This document shows, piece by piece, positions 26,094 through 34,447 of a stretch of DNA of 64,000 nucleotides; within the stretch, counting starts at the first letter, position 1; each line of letters starts with the position of its first letter. The stretch is from Tessaracoccus aquimaris (GTDB taxonomy: Bacteria > Actinomycetota > Actinomycetes > Propionibacteriales > Propionibacteriaceae), in assembly GCF_001997345.1 (NCBI RefSeq), contig NZ_CP019606.1, forward strand, positions 1,178,001 through 1,242,000, read 5' to 3'. The notes under the pieces are model-generated. The model was not told where the DNA came from. It searched no databases and was given only the letters and a program-made list of their open reading frames with translations. A program made the position numbers and the translations under genes.

Positions 26094-27748
26094 ATGCTCA
26101 CCCCTACCAACCGTCATCCGGCGCGCCATCACGCGCAGCTCACTGCCACCGACGTCTCTGTGATGAGGGGCACGATGTCTGTGCTTAATTACGTCAACCT
26201 CGTCGTCACGCCCTCATCCCGAGTCGCGATCGTGGGAGAGAACGGGCGCGGAAAGTCCACCCTCCTGCACGTCCTGGCCGGCACATTGCCGCCCGATAGC
26301 GGAACTGTGCAACGCATTGGCACTCTTGGTCTCGCCGAACAGGAGATGACAGCTGCCGACGAGAGAACCGTTGGCCAGGCTGTGGCGGACTCAATCGCCG
26401 AACCGCTTGCGGCGTTGGCGACATTCGATGCAGCCGCTCGCGCGCTTGCCAACGGAATAGATGGAGCCGCAGAGGAGTACGCCGCCTCGTTGGAACTCGC
26501 CGAGGCGCTCGATGCCTGGGATGCCGAGCGGCGCGTGCAGATAGCGCTCGAAGCCCTGGAGGCGGAGACCGACAAGACTAAGTTGCTCGCTGATCTATCT
26601 GTGGGGCAGAGGTATCGGGTCCGCTTGGCTTGCCTCCTAGGCGCGGACCATGACTTCCTTCTACTCGACGAGCCCACCAACCATATTGATCGCAGCGGAC
26701 TCGATTTCTTGACGGCGCAGCTCCGAAGTCGCAGCGGCGGTGTGGTCGTTGTCAGCCACGATCGAGCCCTGCTGTCCGACATTGCGGACACCGTTGTCGA
26801 TCTTGACCCGACACTGGATGATCGCCCGCGCATCTACGGCAGCGGTTACTCCGGATACAGGGAGGGGCGCCAAGCCGAACGCGTCCGGTGGGAGCAGGAT
26901 TACGACCGCCAGCAAGCCGAGCATGCCCGCCTGCAGGAGAGCCTTAGCGCCGCACAGAACAGGCTCGTCTCGGGATGGCGTCCGGAAAAGGGCACCAATA
27001 AGCACGGCCGCGCAACCCGCGCCGGCGGGCTCGTGCAGAACGTGCACCGGCGCCAGGAAGTCCTCGAAGCTCACGCCATTACGGTCCCGAACCACCGCAG
27101 CTCTTCCGGTTCCCCGACCTTCCGACAAGGACCGGGGCCGTCCTCATTGATGTTGACAACGTCAGTGTCGCAGGGCGGCTGACCGAGCCGGTTTCGTTCT
27201 CGCTCTCACACCGTGGCCGCCTCGTGGTGACCGGACCGAACGGCGTCGGCAAGTCGACGCTGCTGAGCATCGCCGCTGGCGATCTGAGTCCGGACACCGG
27301 AACTGCTCGGTGTCCTCGTGGAACGCGGCTGGGCTACCTCCGCCAGGAAACTGCCCTGCCAGAGGACCGGAGGGTCAGCGAGCTATATGCCGCGCACGTC
27401 GGCGAACTCATCGCCGCAGGCGTCATGGAATCCTCGGAAGCCATCGGCCTCTCACAACTCGGTCTCCTGCGTCCGCGTGAGGCGAGCAAGCGCGTGGGAG
27501 AGCTGTCGATGGGGCAACAGCGCCGACTTGATCTGGCCCTCGTGCTCGCGACACGTCCCCACGTGCTGCTGTTGGATGAACCCACCAATCATCTCTCCAT
27601 TGCGCTCGTTGAAGAACTCACCGAGGCTCTCGGCGCAACTCAGGCGGCCGTCGTTCTCTCGACGCATGATCGGCAGCTCCTCCGTGACGTGGAGGATTGG
27701 CCGAGTCTTCAACTGACGGCGTCGGTCGATCGCGAGGCACTCGTATGA
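26094..27748 (+). CDS. ABC-F ATPase, antibiotic-resistance type (one apparent frameshift)
   Basis: Starts at ATG 26094, five bases after GAAGGA. Two ABC domains without membrane segments: first Walker A GENGRGKST, signature LSVGQRYRVRL, Walker B LLLDEPTNH; a linker of about 80 charged residues; second Walker A GPNGVGKST, signature LSMGQQRRLDL, Walker B LLLDEPTNH. This is the ABC-F layout (Msr, Vga, Lsa, VarM relatives) of proteins that displace macrolide, lincosamide or streptogramin drugs from the ribosome. After EAHAITVP (about 27086) the frame breaks. One extra C in GTCCCG restores EPPQLFRFPDLPTRTGAVL and a continuous protein of about 552 residues. The stop overlaps the MFS gene (ATGA 27745-27748). 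Drug spectrum cannot be deduced. Confidence 0.78.
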
Positions 27749-29013
27749 GCGAGAAGAAGTTCGACCGGATGCGTGCCTTGCGGCCTCTGGCGACTCGGGA
27801 CTACCGCCTTCTGTTCGCTGCGGTGGGCATCGAGGTTTTCGGAACGGGTATGTGGACGATCGTCATGGTCTTTCAAGTGCTCGCGCTTGATGACAGTCCT
27901 CTTGCGCTCTCCGCGGTCGCAACAGGCATGAGTCTCGGCCTGTTCGCGTTCTCGATTCTCGGCGGCGTGGTCGCGGATAGATTCTCCAAACGCCGAATCA
28001 TCATCACCGTTCAGGGCTGCACCGCCGTCGTTATGGGTATGGTGGCCGTTCTATCGCTCACCGGAACGATCGAGCTGTGGCATGTCGGCGTCGCCTCGTT
28101 CGCGATGGGCGCCGGAAGCGCGTTTTTCTATCCGGCGTACAGCGCGTACTTGCCAGAGGTACTTCCGGCAGAACAACTCCTTGCTGCGAATGGACTCGAG
28201 GGCGCACTACGCCCATCGATGGGTCAAGGGCTCGGCCCCGCTCTCGGGGGAATCGTCGTCGGTCTTTTCTTCCCTGCCATCGGGGCGGCAATCGTCGCGG
28301 GTTCGTACTTGGTTGCATTCGTCATCACTCTGTTCCTCAGCCACCGCGACGAACCAGTTCGCGGCACATCGCCCGAGGAGCGTGCGAGCATCTGGGGAGA
28401 CCTCCGTGCGGGAGTAAGTTACGTGTCGCGCACGCGCTGGCTGCTCTGGACGCTGATTTTCGGTTCCTCACTCGCGCTCATCATGCAGGGTCCGATCGAG
28501 GTGCTCCTGCCCTTCCTTACCCGCGACCGATTCGAGGACGCCGAAGCGACTTTCGGATTCCTCCTCGCTGCATACGGGATCGGCGGGGCGGTCGGCTCGC
28601 TCGTCGTGTCGTCGCTGAAACTCCCGCGTCGCTACCTCACGTTCATGATCGTCTGCTGGGGCGGGGGCACGCTTCCTCTCGTGGCTATCGGCGTCGCCAA
28701 CAACCTGATCCTGATGCTCGGAGCGCTGTTCCTTGTCGGCGCAACGACGGGAGCCGGGGTCGTTGTCTGGGGGACGCTGCTTCAGCGACTCGTGCCGCTC
28801 GACATGATCGGCCGAGTCGCGAGCCTCGACTTCTTCGTCTCGATCGCGTTCATGCCGGTCTCGATCGCTATAGCCGGCCCCCTTTCGCTCCTCATACCCA
28901 TCCCCACGATCTTCGTGATCGCAGGAGTCATCCCACCAGTTCTGGCGCTCATCGCGCTGATGGCTGGGCGCATGCGAGAAAGCGAGGTACGGCACCCCCT
29001 GGACGCTCACTGA
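27745..29013 (+). CDS. MFS drug-efflux transporter (Mef-like)
   Basis: 422 residues from ATG 27745, which overlaps the ABC-F stop by four bases; this pairing and the short N-terminus MSEKKFDRMRALRPL before the first helix favour that start. Twelve hydrophobic segments are visible, with the MFS loop motif GGVVADRFSKRR between helices 2 and 3. The fold resembles MefA/Tap-type exporters (MFS_3). Together with the ABC-F gene it recalls the coupled mef-msr macrolide operons. Located in the cytoplasmic membrane, proton-driven. Substrate unknown. Confidence 0.75.
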   Translation: MSEKKFDRMRALRPLATRDYRLLFAAVGIEVFGTGMWTIVMVFQVLALDDSPLALSAVATGMSLGLFAFSILGGVVADRFSKRRIIITVQGCTAVVMGMVAVLSLTGTIELWHVGVASFAMGAGSAFFYPAYSAYLPEVLPAEQLLAANGLEGALRPSMGQGLGPALGGIVVGLFFPAIGAAIVAGSYLVAFVITLFLSHRDEPVRGTSPEERASIWGDLRAGVSYVSRTRWLLWTLIFGSSLALIMQGPIEVLLPFLTRDRFEDAEATFGFLLAAYGIGGAVGSLVVSSLKLPRRYLTFMIVCWGGGTLPLVAIGVANNLILMLGALFLVGATTGAGVVVWGTLLQRLVPLDMIGRVASLDFFVSIAFMPVSIAIAGPLSLLIPIPTIFVIAGVIPPVLALIALMAGRMRESEVRHPLDAH

Positions 29014-29023
29014 ACAGCGACCG

Positions 29024-29950
29024 GTGTCTCACGAGACGACTCGGGAGGTCGGCTTCGAGCCGTTAGTGGCTCGAAGCCGAACGATCCATGCCCCCATCGC
29101 CCCCGTCGCCTACGACTGTGTGAAGTTGATCTTTGTTCGCGATGGCTCCGCGATTCTGTTTAGCGAATTCGGCGAGAAACCAGTCAAGGTGGGCGATGTC
29201 GTGGCCCTCGCGGCAAACACTCTGTGCGGAAGCGACCCTGAGGGGTCGATCACCGTCACCACCCTGTACCTAGATCGCGACTACATCGTCGACCAAGTGT
29301 TCTGGCAACACGCCGCGCTGCTTGCGGACCGGCTCGACGCGCAAGGTTTCACTGACGAGCTGTACTCCGAGCCCGCCCAGATTTTGCACCTTGGCGAGAA
29401 CCGTGCAGGGATGCTCATGCCGTGGTTGGACGAGTTGGTGGCGCTCAGCATCAGCGGTGCATCATCGGATCGGTTCTTCCGGATGCAAGCCCTGCTTTTC
29501 GCGGTGCTCGACGTGACCATTCCGTATGTGAAAACCACCTCGGTGCGCCGCACGCCCAGCCAGCGGAAGACCTCCCGCCGGCCCGGTCCCCCGTCGCTTC
29601 GTCAGTTCGCGCCTTTGCGCGCTGAAGCTCGGCAGGCGCTGGAATTGCTTCGCGACCGGCCCGACGAGCGGTGGACTCTTCAAGATCTCGCATCTGCCGT
29701 GCATTTGTCGCCGTCGCAACTCGGACGTGTCTTCGTGGATGCCTACGGCAAGACGCCAATGACCTACCTATCGACAGTGCGCGCCGAGAACCTGGCGCGA
29801 CTGCTACGGGAGACCGACGTACCTGTCGAAACCGCGATGCGCCAGGTCGGCTGGCTAAGCCGAGGCCATGCCTCCCGAATCTTCCGCGAGGCCGTCGGAG
29901 TAACGCCGGTTCGATACCGGCAGCTCAGTCGGGACAAATTCAGAGAGTGA
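29024..29950 (+). CDS. AraC-family transcriptional regulator
   Basis: 308 residues from GTG 29024, ten bases after the MFS stop. Residues about 25-100 have a cupin-like sensor feel (KLIFVRDGSAILFSEFGEK). The C-terminal hundred residues are the double helix-turn-helix of AraC proteins: WTLQDLASAVHLSPSQLGR, then VETAMRQVGWLSRGHASRI and the terminal FREAVGVTPVRYRQL. It may regulate the ABC-F/MFS cassette or the ICE, since AraC regulators next to ardC are frequent in actinobacterial integrative elements. Between its stop and ardC are 235 bp without a gene, where an oriT or operator could be. Confidence 0.75.
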   Translation: MSHETTREVGFEPLVARSRTIHAPIAPVAYDCVKLIFVRDGSAILFSEFGEKPVKVGDVVALAANTLCGSDPEGSITVTTLYLDRDYIVDQVFWQHAALLADRLDAQGFTDELYSEPAQILHLGENRAGMLMPWLDELVALSISGASSDRFFRMQALLFAVLDVTIPYVKTTSVRRTPSQRKTSRRPGPPSLRQFAPLRAEARQALELLRDRPDERWTLQDLASAVHLSPSQLGRVFVDAYGKTPMTYLSTVRAENLARLLRETDVPVETAMRQVGWLSRGHASRIFREAVGVTPVRYRQLSRDKFRE

Positions 29951-30185
29951 GCAGTGATACACATCTGCGCATGTGAGGTACGAGTATCCGCATCTCACCC
30001 GCGCCTCCGCCCGGAGGTAGCCGCTCGACTGGTAGTCCAGATAGGACTCGTTGGGTTCACCGCCGCGCCCGACGGTCGCAACGCTTGTTTCGCTGTCCGT
30101 CTCTCGTTACTGGTGGTCCCGGCGTACCTGTTGGTCACCGAGCCCGATCGGCCCGGTGCTCAGGGTATCGGGAGGAGACCAGGCC

Positions 30186-30231
30186 ATGGCCAGAACGCGG
30201 GAGCAATCCCAGGAGGCGCGGGAGGCAAAGC
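30186..30231 (+). pseudogene. 5' fragment of ardC-like gene, cut off by ISL3
   Basis: ATG 30186 follows GGGAGGAG. The first 15 codons (MARTREQSQEAREAK) end at the ISL3 target duplication GGCAAAGC (30224-30231). The continuation LDELHERLTG… lies after the second copy at 33379-33386, in the same frame. This proves that one uninterrupted antirestriction gene existed before the insertion. Confidence 0.8.
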
Positions 30232-30352
30232 GGCTCATCGCAATCGGGGGTGTAGGCGGGGTGTGAGCAGGTCCGGCGCGTCGGTGCCGGGGTGAGGGTC
30301 GAGGCCTCCCGAGGATGGAGGTTCTCACACCGAACATCTGGAAGACCTCGAC

Positions 30353-31804
30353 GTGCCCGACGCTACCTTCGCTGCCCCTGACCTGACCACCTTCTGCCGG
30401 CTCGACGAGCTGGGGCTCGTCGCTGTTGGTCAACGACTCGAACCTGGACGGGCGGTCATCGCCTGCCGGGTTGTCGATCCGGACGACTGGTGCCACCGCT
30501 GCGGCCAGCACGGTCTGTTGCGTGACACGGTGGTGCGGCGGCTCGCTCACGAACCGCTCGGCTGGCGGCCGACCGTGCTGGAAGTGCTCGTCCGCCGGTA
30601 CCGGTGCGCCGACTGCGCTCATGTGTGGCGCCAGGACACCGCGAAGGCGGCCGAGCCCAAGGCGCGGCTGTCGCGCCGCGGGCTGCGGTGGGCTCTGGAA
30701 GGGATCGTGGTCCAGCACCTCACCGTGGCCCGGGTCGCCGAAGGCTTGGACGTCAGTTGGAACACGGCGAACGACGCGGTTCTCGCCGAGGGTAAGCGGG
30801 TGCTGATCAACGACCCGGCACGGTTCGCCGGGGTCACCACGATCGGCGTGGATGAGCACGTGTGGAGACACACCCGCCGCGGTGACAAGTACGTGACCGT
30901 GATCATCGACCTGACGCCAGCAAGGACGAACAGCGGACCGGTCAGGTTGCTGGACATGGTCGAGGGCCGCTCCAAGAGCGTGTTCAAGACCTGGCTGTCC
31001 GAACGCGACCAAGCCTGGCGCGACCAGGTGGAAGTGGTCGCGATGGACGGCTTCACCGGCTTCAAGACCGCCACCACCGAAGAACTGCCTGACGCGGTCG
31101 CGGTGATGGATCCCTTCCACGTCGTCCGCCTCGCCGGCGACGCCCTCGACAAGTGCCGCCGCCGGATCCAGCAAGACCTCCACGGCCACCGCGGCCGGGC
31201 AGGCGACCCGCTCTACTCGGCGCGCCGGACCCTCCACACCGGCACGAGCCTGCTCACCGACAAGCAGAAGAACCGGCTTGATGCCCTGTTCACCGACGAT
31301 GACCACGTCGCCGTCGAAGTCACCTGGGCCGCCTACCAGCGAATGATCACCGCCTACCGCGAACCCGACCCTGCCCGTGGCCATGGCCTGATGAAGCAAC
31401 TCATCGCCAGCCTCAGCAGCGGCGTCCCGACCGCGCTCGTCGAACTCCGATCCCTCGGCCGAACCCTGAAACAGCGAGCCGCCGACGTGCTTGCCTACTT
31501 CGACCGGCCCGGCACCAGCAACGGCCCTACCGAAGCGATCAACGGTCGCCTCGAACACCTCCGCGGCAGCGCACTCGGCTTCCGAAACCTCACCAACTAC
31601 ATCGCCCGCAGCCTGCTCGAGACCGGAGGATTCAGACCCCAACTATGTGAAGTCTCACGACATCGTGGCCGGTTCTGTCTCGGGACATCGTGGACAGTGA
31701 GTCTCACGACATCGTGGGCACTGGGTGCGGGTGGTTGGTTTGGGCATGGATTTCAACCACGTGCCCGCGGACGTGCGGTGGGCGATCGCGAACTGGCCCG
31801 ATGA
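30353..31804 (+). CDS. ISL3-family transposase, last four codons displaced by IS insertion
   Basis: From GTG 30353. The N-terminal zinc ribbon is CHRCGQHGLLRDTVVRRL … YRCADCAHVWRQ. The DDE region has VTTIGVDEHVWRHTRRGDK (first Asp), VAVMDPFHVVRLAGD (second) and the final Glu in GPTEAINGRLEHLRG. These are hallmark ISL3 motifs. The native end would be GGFRPQLHRGL-stop, but the IS481-type element entered after the CTA codon (31645), so the frame now reads into the intruder and ends at 31804. The native last codons are at 33358-33372. The core is intact and may still be active. Confidence 0.85.
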   Translation: MPDATFAAPDLTTFCRLDELGLVAVGQRLEPGRAVIACRVVDPDDWCHRCGQHGLLRDTVVRRLAHEPLGWRPTVLEVLVRRYRCADCAHVWRQDTAKAAEPKARLSRRGLRWALEGIVVQHLTVARVAEGLDVSWNTANDAVLAEGKRVLINDPARFAGVTTIGVDEHVWRHTRRGDKYVTVIIDLTPARTNSGPVRLLDMVEGRSKSVFKTWLSERDQAWRDQVEVVAMDGFTGFKTATTEELPDAVAVMDPFHVVRLAGDALDKCRRRIQQDLHGHRGRAGDPLYSARRTLHTGTSLLTDKQKNRLDALFTDDDHVAVEVTWAAYQRMITAYREPDPARGHGLMKQLIASLSSGVPTALVELRSLGRTLKQRAADVLAYFDRPGTSNGPTEAINGRLEHLRGSALGFRNLTNYIARSLLETGGFRPQLCEVSRHRGRFCLGTSWTVSLTTSWALGAGGWFGHGFQPRARGRAVGDRELAR

Positions 31805-33342
31805 TGCCGAGCGGGGTGCGGTCACGCGCTTCTGCGAGCGGCACCAGATCAGTCGGGCGGTGTTCTACAAGATCAGACGCCAGGCCGGTGAGGTCGGTCC
31901 GGTCGGCGCGACAGAGCCGGGCTCACGCCGCCCCCATCACAGCCCGAACCGGACCGACCAGCAGGTGATCGAGCACGCGCTGGCCGTCCGAGCTTGGCTC
32001 TCCGAGCAGGGGCTGGACGCCGGCCCCTTGTCAGTGCTGGCCAGGATGCGCCGACAGGGGCTGAACCCGCCCTCAAGGGCTACACTCGCTCGTGCGTTCG
32101 CTGCCGCTGGCGTGTCCAAGCCGGAACCGCGTAAGCGGCCGCGGGCGGCGAACCGCCGGTTCGTCTACCCGGCCCCGAACTGCTGTTGGCAGATCGACGC
32201 GTTCGCCTGGTCACTGGCTGATGGCACCAGCGTGTCGATCCACCAGGTCATCGACGACCACTCCCGGCTCGCCACCGCAAGCCTCGTCGCCGACGGCGAG
32301 ACAGCCAAAGCCGCTGTGTTGGTCGTGTCTACCGCGATCCGCCGCTGGGGCGTCCCGCAGCGGCTGCTGTCCGACAACGGATTGGCGTTCAACCCCACCC
32401 GCCGCGGCTTCACCGGCAAGCTGGTCGACTACCTGCTCGACCTCGGGGTCAAGCCCATCACCGGCAAACCGGACCGGCCGACAACCCAGGGCAAGAACGA
32501 ACGGTTCCACCAGACGCTGCAGAAGTGGCTCAACGCCAGGCCACCCGCGAAGACGATCGAGGCCTTGCAAGCACTGGTCGACCAGTTCGACCAGTACTAC
32601 AACAACGAACGAGCCCATCAAGCACTCGACGGCAAGACCCCGGCCGAGGCGTGGGCCGCTACCCCGGCGGCACCCGAACCGACTCCTGAACCCCGCCTCC
32701 CGCAGATCCCACCCTCGGCGCGCGCCACGACCACACCGTCCTCCACCGAGACGGCCATGATCGCTACCAGAACGCGGCTCACCCTCCACCCTGCTACAGG
32801 ACAGGCCCTCGTCAAGGTCAGACCCAACGGCCAGATCAAGACGCTCAGCTGCCTGTTCTACGTGGCCACCAGCCGGGCCGGGCAGCATGTCCACGTGACC
32901 TGGACCCCAGCCGCAGTAGAGATCATCGACCTCAACGGCGAGGTCATCAACACCTACCCTCGACCCGCGACCACCGGCATGTACTACGGGCCACGCAACC
33001 CCCAGCAGGGCACCCCGATGAAGACCACCCGCCAGAGCCCCTCCGCCGGGATCAGCGGGACCGCCATGCGCACCGTCACCAAAGGCGGCTACGTCGGAGC
33101 CCTCGCCTCCAAGTTCTACGCCGGCTACAAACGCCGAGGCGAACACGTCACGATCAGCTGGGATGCCGACACCGTCACCATCACCGACGCACAAGGACAC
33201 ACCATCGCGACCTACGACAAACCGACCACCCGCCACGGCTGGCACGGACCCACCCAGAACCGACCGTCCACGAAGTCATGAGACACCCAACCGTCAACGA
33301 AGTCCCGAGACACAACCGGCCACGATGTCGTGAGACATCACA
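31646..33342. mobile_element. IS481-type insertion sequence nested in ISL3
   Basis: 1697 bp with near-perfect 29-bp inverted repeats (28 of 29 identical) that start TGTGAAGTCTCACGACATC at the left and TGTGATGTCTCACGACATC on the reverse strand at the right. They are flanked by a 15-bp target duplication TTCAGACCCCAACTA (31631-31645 and 33343-33357). Three spaced copies of a GTCTCACGACATCGTGG-like motif occur at each end (31652, 31677 and 31701; 33268, 33295 and 33320 on the reverse strand), presumably transposase-binding sites. Confidence 0.9.
31725..33281 (+). CDS. IS481-family transposase with duplicated C-terminal β-domain
   Basis: 518 residues from GTG 31725 (or 511 from ATG 31746). An N-terminal helix-turn-helix (FCERHQISRAVFYKIRRQA) precedes an rve integrase core with Asp in CWQIDAFAWSL, Asp in RLLSDNGLAFN and Glu in GKNERFHQTLQKWL; HQALDGKTPAEAW follows. 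The C-terminal 190 residues hold two related β-rich units, KTLSCLFYVATSRAGQHVHV and GALASKFYAGYKRRGEHVTI, each ending with an I-N/A-TY motif. Intact and flanked by perfect target duplications, so the element is probably recent. Confidence 0.85.
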   Translation: MRVVGLGMDFNHVPADVRWAIANWPDDAERGAVTRFCERHQISRAVFYKIRRQAGEVGPVGATEPGSRRPHHSPNRTDQQVIEHALAVRAWLSEQGLDAGPLSVLARMRRQGLNPPSRATLARAFAAAGVSKPEPRKRPRAANRRFVYPAPNCCWQIDAFAWSLADGTSVSIHQVIDDHSRLATASLVADGETAKAAVLVVSTAIRRWGVPQRLLSDNGLAFNPTRRGFTGKLVDYLLDLGVKPITGKPDRPTTQGKNERFHQTLQKWLNARPPAKTIEALQALVDQFDQYYNNERAHQALDGKTPAEAWAATPAAPEPTPEPRLPQIPPSARATTTPSSTETAMIATRTRLTLHPATGQALVKVRPNGQIKTLSCLFYVATSRAGQHVHVTWTPAAVEIIDLNGEVINTYPRPATTGMYYGPRNPQQGTPMKTTRQSPSAGISGTAMRTVTKGGYVGALASKFYAGYKRRGEHVTISWDADTVTITDAQGHTIATYDKPTTRHGWHGPTQNRPSTKS

Positions 33343-34447
33343 TTCAGACCCCAACTACACCGTGGATTGTGAAGAGCCGGCAAAGCTCGACGAGCTGCAT
33401 GAGCGCCTGACCGGCGCTGTGGAACAGCTCGTCTCCGGTGATGACTGGGCTCGGGCGCTCGCGTTCGCGGCACGATTCCGGGCGCGATCGTTTTCCAACA
33501 CGTTGCTGATCTGGGCGCAGCATGAGGCCGCCTACGAGGCAGGTCGCGTGCCCGACCCGATGCCGTCCTTTGTCGCGGGTTACAGGCAGTGGCAGGGGTT
33601 GGGCCGTCAGGTGGAGAAGGGCCAGCCGGGGTACATGATCTTCGCCCCGGTAACGGGACGCTTCGCCTCATCGAATCCCGCTGCCTCCGATTCATGGCGT
33701 CGGCTTGGGAAGGGCGAGCAGCCCCGGCCGGGCGAGGTAGTGCGGTCGAAGATGATCGCCGCCCGCCCTGCCTACGTGTGGGATGTCGCGCAGACGGCTG
33801 GGGACCCGATCCCGGAACCGCCCTCACCGCGCCTGCTGGAAGGCGAGGCACCGGCCGGTCTGTGGGGCGGGTTGGCGGCTCTGGTGGAGGAGCGCGGGTT
33901 TGAGGTGCTGCGGGTCCCGCATGAGGGGATGATCCACGGTGCCAACGGGTTGACGGACTACGCCGCGAAGACGGTGGCGGTGCGAGAAGACATGGACTCG
34001 GCCGCGCAGGTGAAGACTCTCGCTCACGAACTCGGTCATGTGCTCATGCACGGCCCTGATGCCGAGACCGCTCGCCAGCATCGTGGGATCGGGGAGGTCG
34101 AGGCGGAGTCGGTCGCGCTGATGATCGGCGCTGCCCACGGCATGGACACTTCTGGTTACACGATTCCGTACGTGTCGACGTGGGCGGCCAGGGTCGACGG
34201 CAAGGAGCCGGTCGAGATCGTCAAGACCACCGGTGAGCGGGTTCGCAAGATCGCGATGGGAATCCTCGACCAGCTCGATACCACCCAGATCGGGGACGGC
34301 ACCCCGCCGGGCTTGGACCGCGAGACACCGCAACGGCCCCAGTCCGGTAGCGAACGGTCAGCGCCTGAACGCGCAGCGTTGCTACATGACGCTGGCGCGC
34401 GGGTCTCGACCGTAGCGACCGCAACGGCGCGAGAGAGGGGCCTGTGA
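33278..34447 (+). CDS. ArdC-like antirestriction protein with IS-derived N-terminus
   Basis: From residue about 35 on this is an ArdC-type protein: the ssDNA-binding N-domain (ERLTGAVEQLVSGDDWARAL, RARSFSNTLLIWAQHEAAY, GYMIFAPVTGRF) followed by an IrrE/ImmA-like metallopeptidase part with the zinc motif LAHELGHVLMH. The native start lies 3 kb upstream beyond two nested IS elements. A new ATG at 33278, inside the IS481 right end and overlapping its transposase stop (ATGA), is in frame through both IS remnants, giving a 389-residue chimera that replaces only the first 15 native codons. ArdC shields entering single-stranded DNA from restriction during conjugation. Whether the chimera is made is unknown; without it the gene is a pseudogene. 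Confidence 0.72.
   Translation: MRHPTVNEVPRHNRPRCRETSHSDPNYTVDCEEPAKLDELHERLTGAVEQLVSGDDWARALAFAARFRARSFSNTLLIWAQHEAAYEAGRVPDPMPSFVAGYRQWQGLGRQVEKGQPGYMIFAPVTGRFASSNPAASDSWRRLGKGEQPRPGEVVRSKMIAARPAYVWDVAQTAGDPIPEPPSPRLLEGEAPAGLWGGLAALVEERGFEVLRVPHEGMIHGANGLTDYAAKTVAVREDMDSAAQVKTLAHELGHVLMHGPDAETARQHRGIGEVEAESVALMIGAAHGMDTSGYTIPYVSTWAARVDGKEPVEIVKTTGERVRKIAMGILDQLDTTQIGDGTPPGLDRETPQRPQSGSERSAPERAALLHDAGARVSTVATATARERGL

Larger units (their letters stand above)
30232..33378. mobile_element. ISL3-family insertion sequence interrupted by an IS481-type element
   Basis: Imperfect terminal inverted repeats GGCTCATCGCAATC (left) and GGCTCTTCACAATC (right, reverse strand), with exact 8-bp target duplication GGCAAAGC at 30224-30231 and 33379-33386. 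Without the nested 1697-bp insertion and its 15-bp duplication the element is 1435 bp, normal for ISL3. It sits in the 16th codon of the ardC-like gene. Confidence 0.85.

Noticed and set aside
30107..31642. 511-codon minus-strand frame opposite the ISL3 transposase
   Set aside because: Gly/Val/Glu-rich antisense shadow typical of GC-rich coding DNA. The forward frame has all ISL3 catalytic motifs.
32211..33245. 344-codon minus-strand frame opposite the IS481 transposase
   Set aside because: Antisense shadow with Gly/Val-rich low complexity; the forward strand has the rve core.
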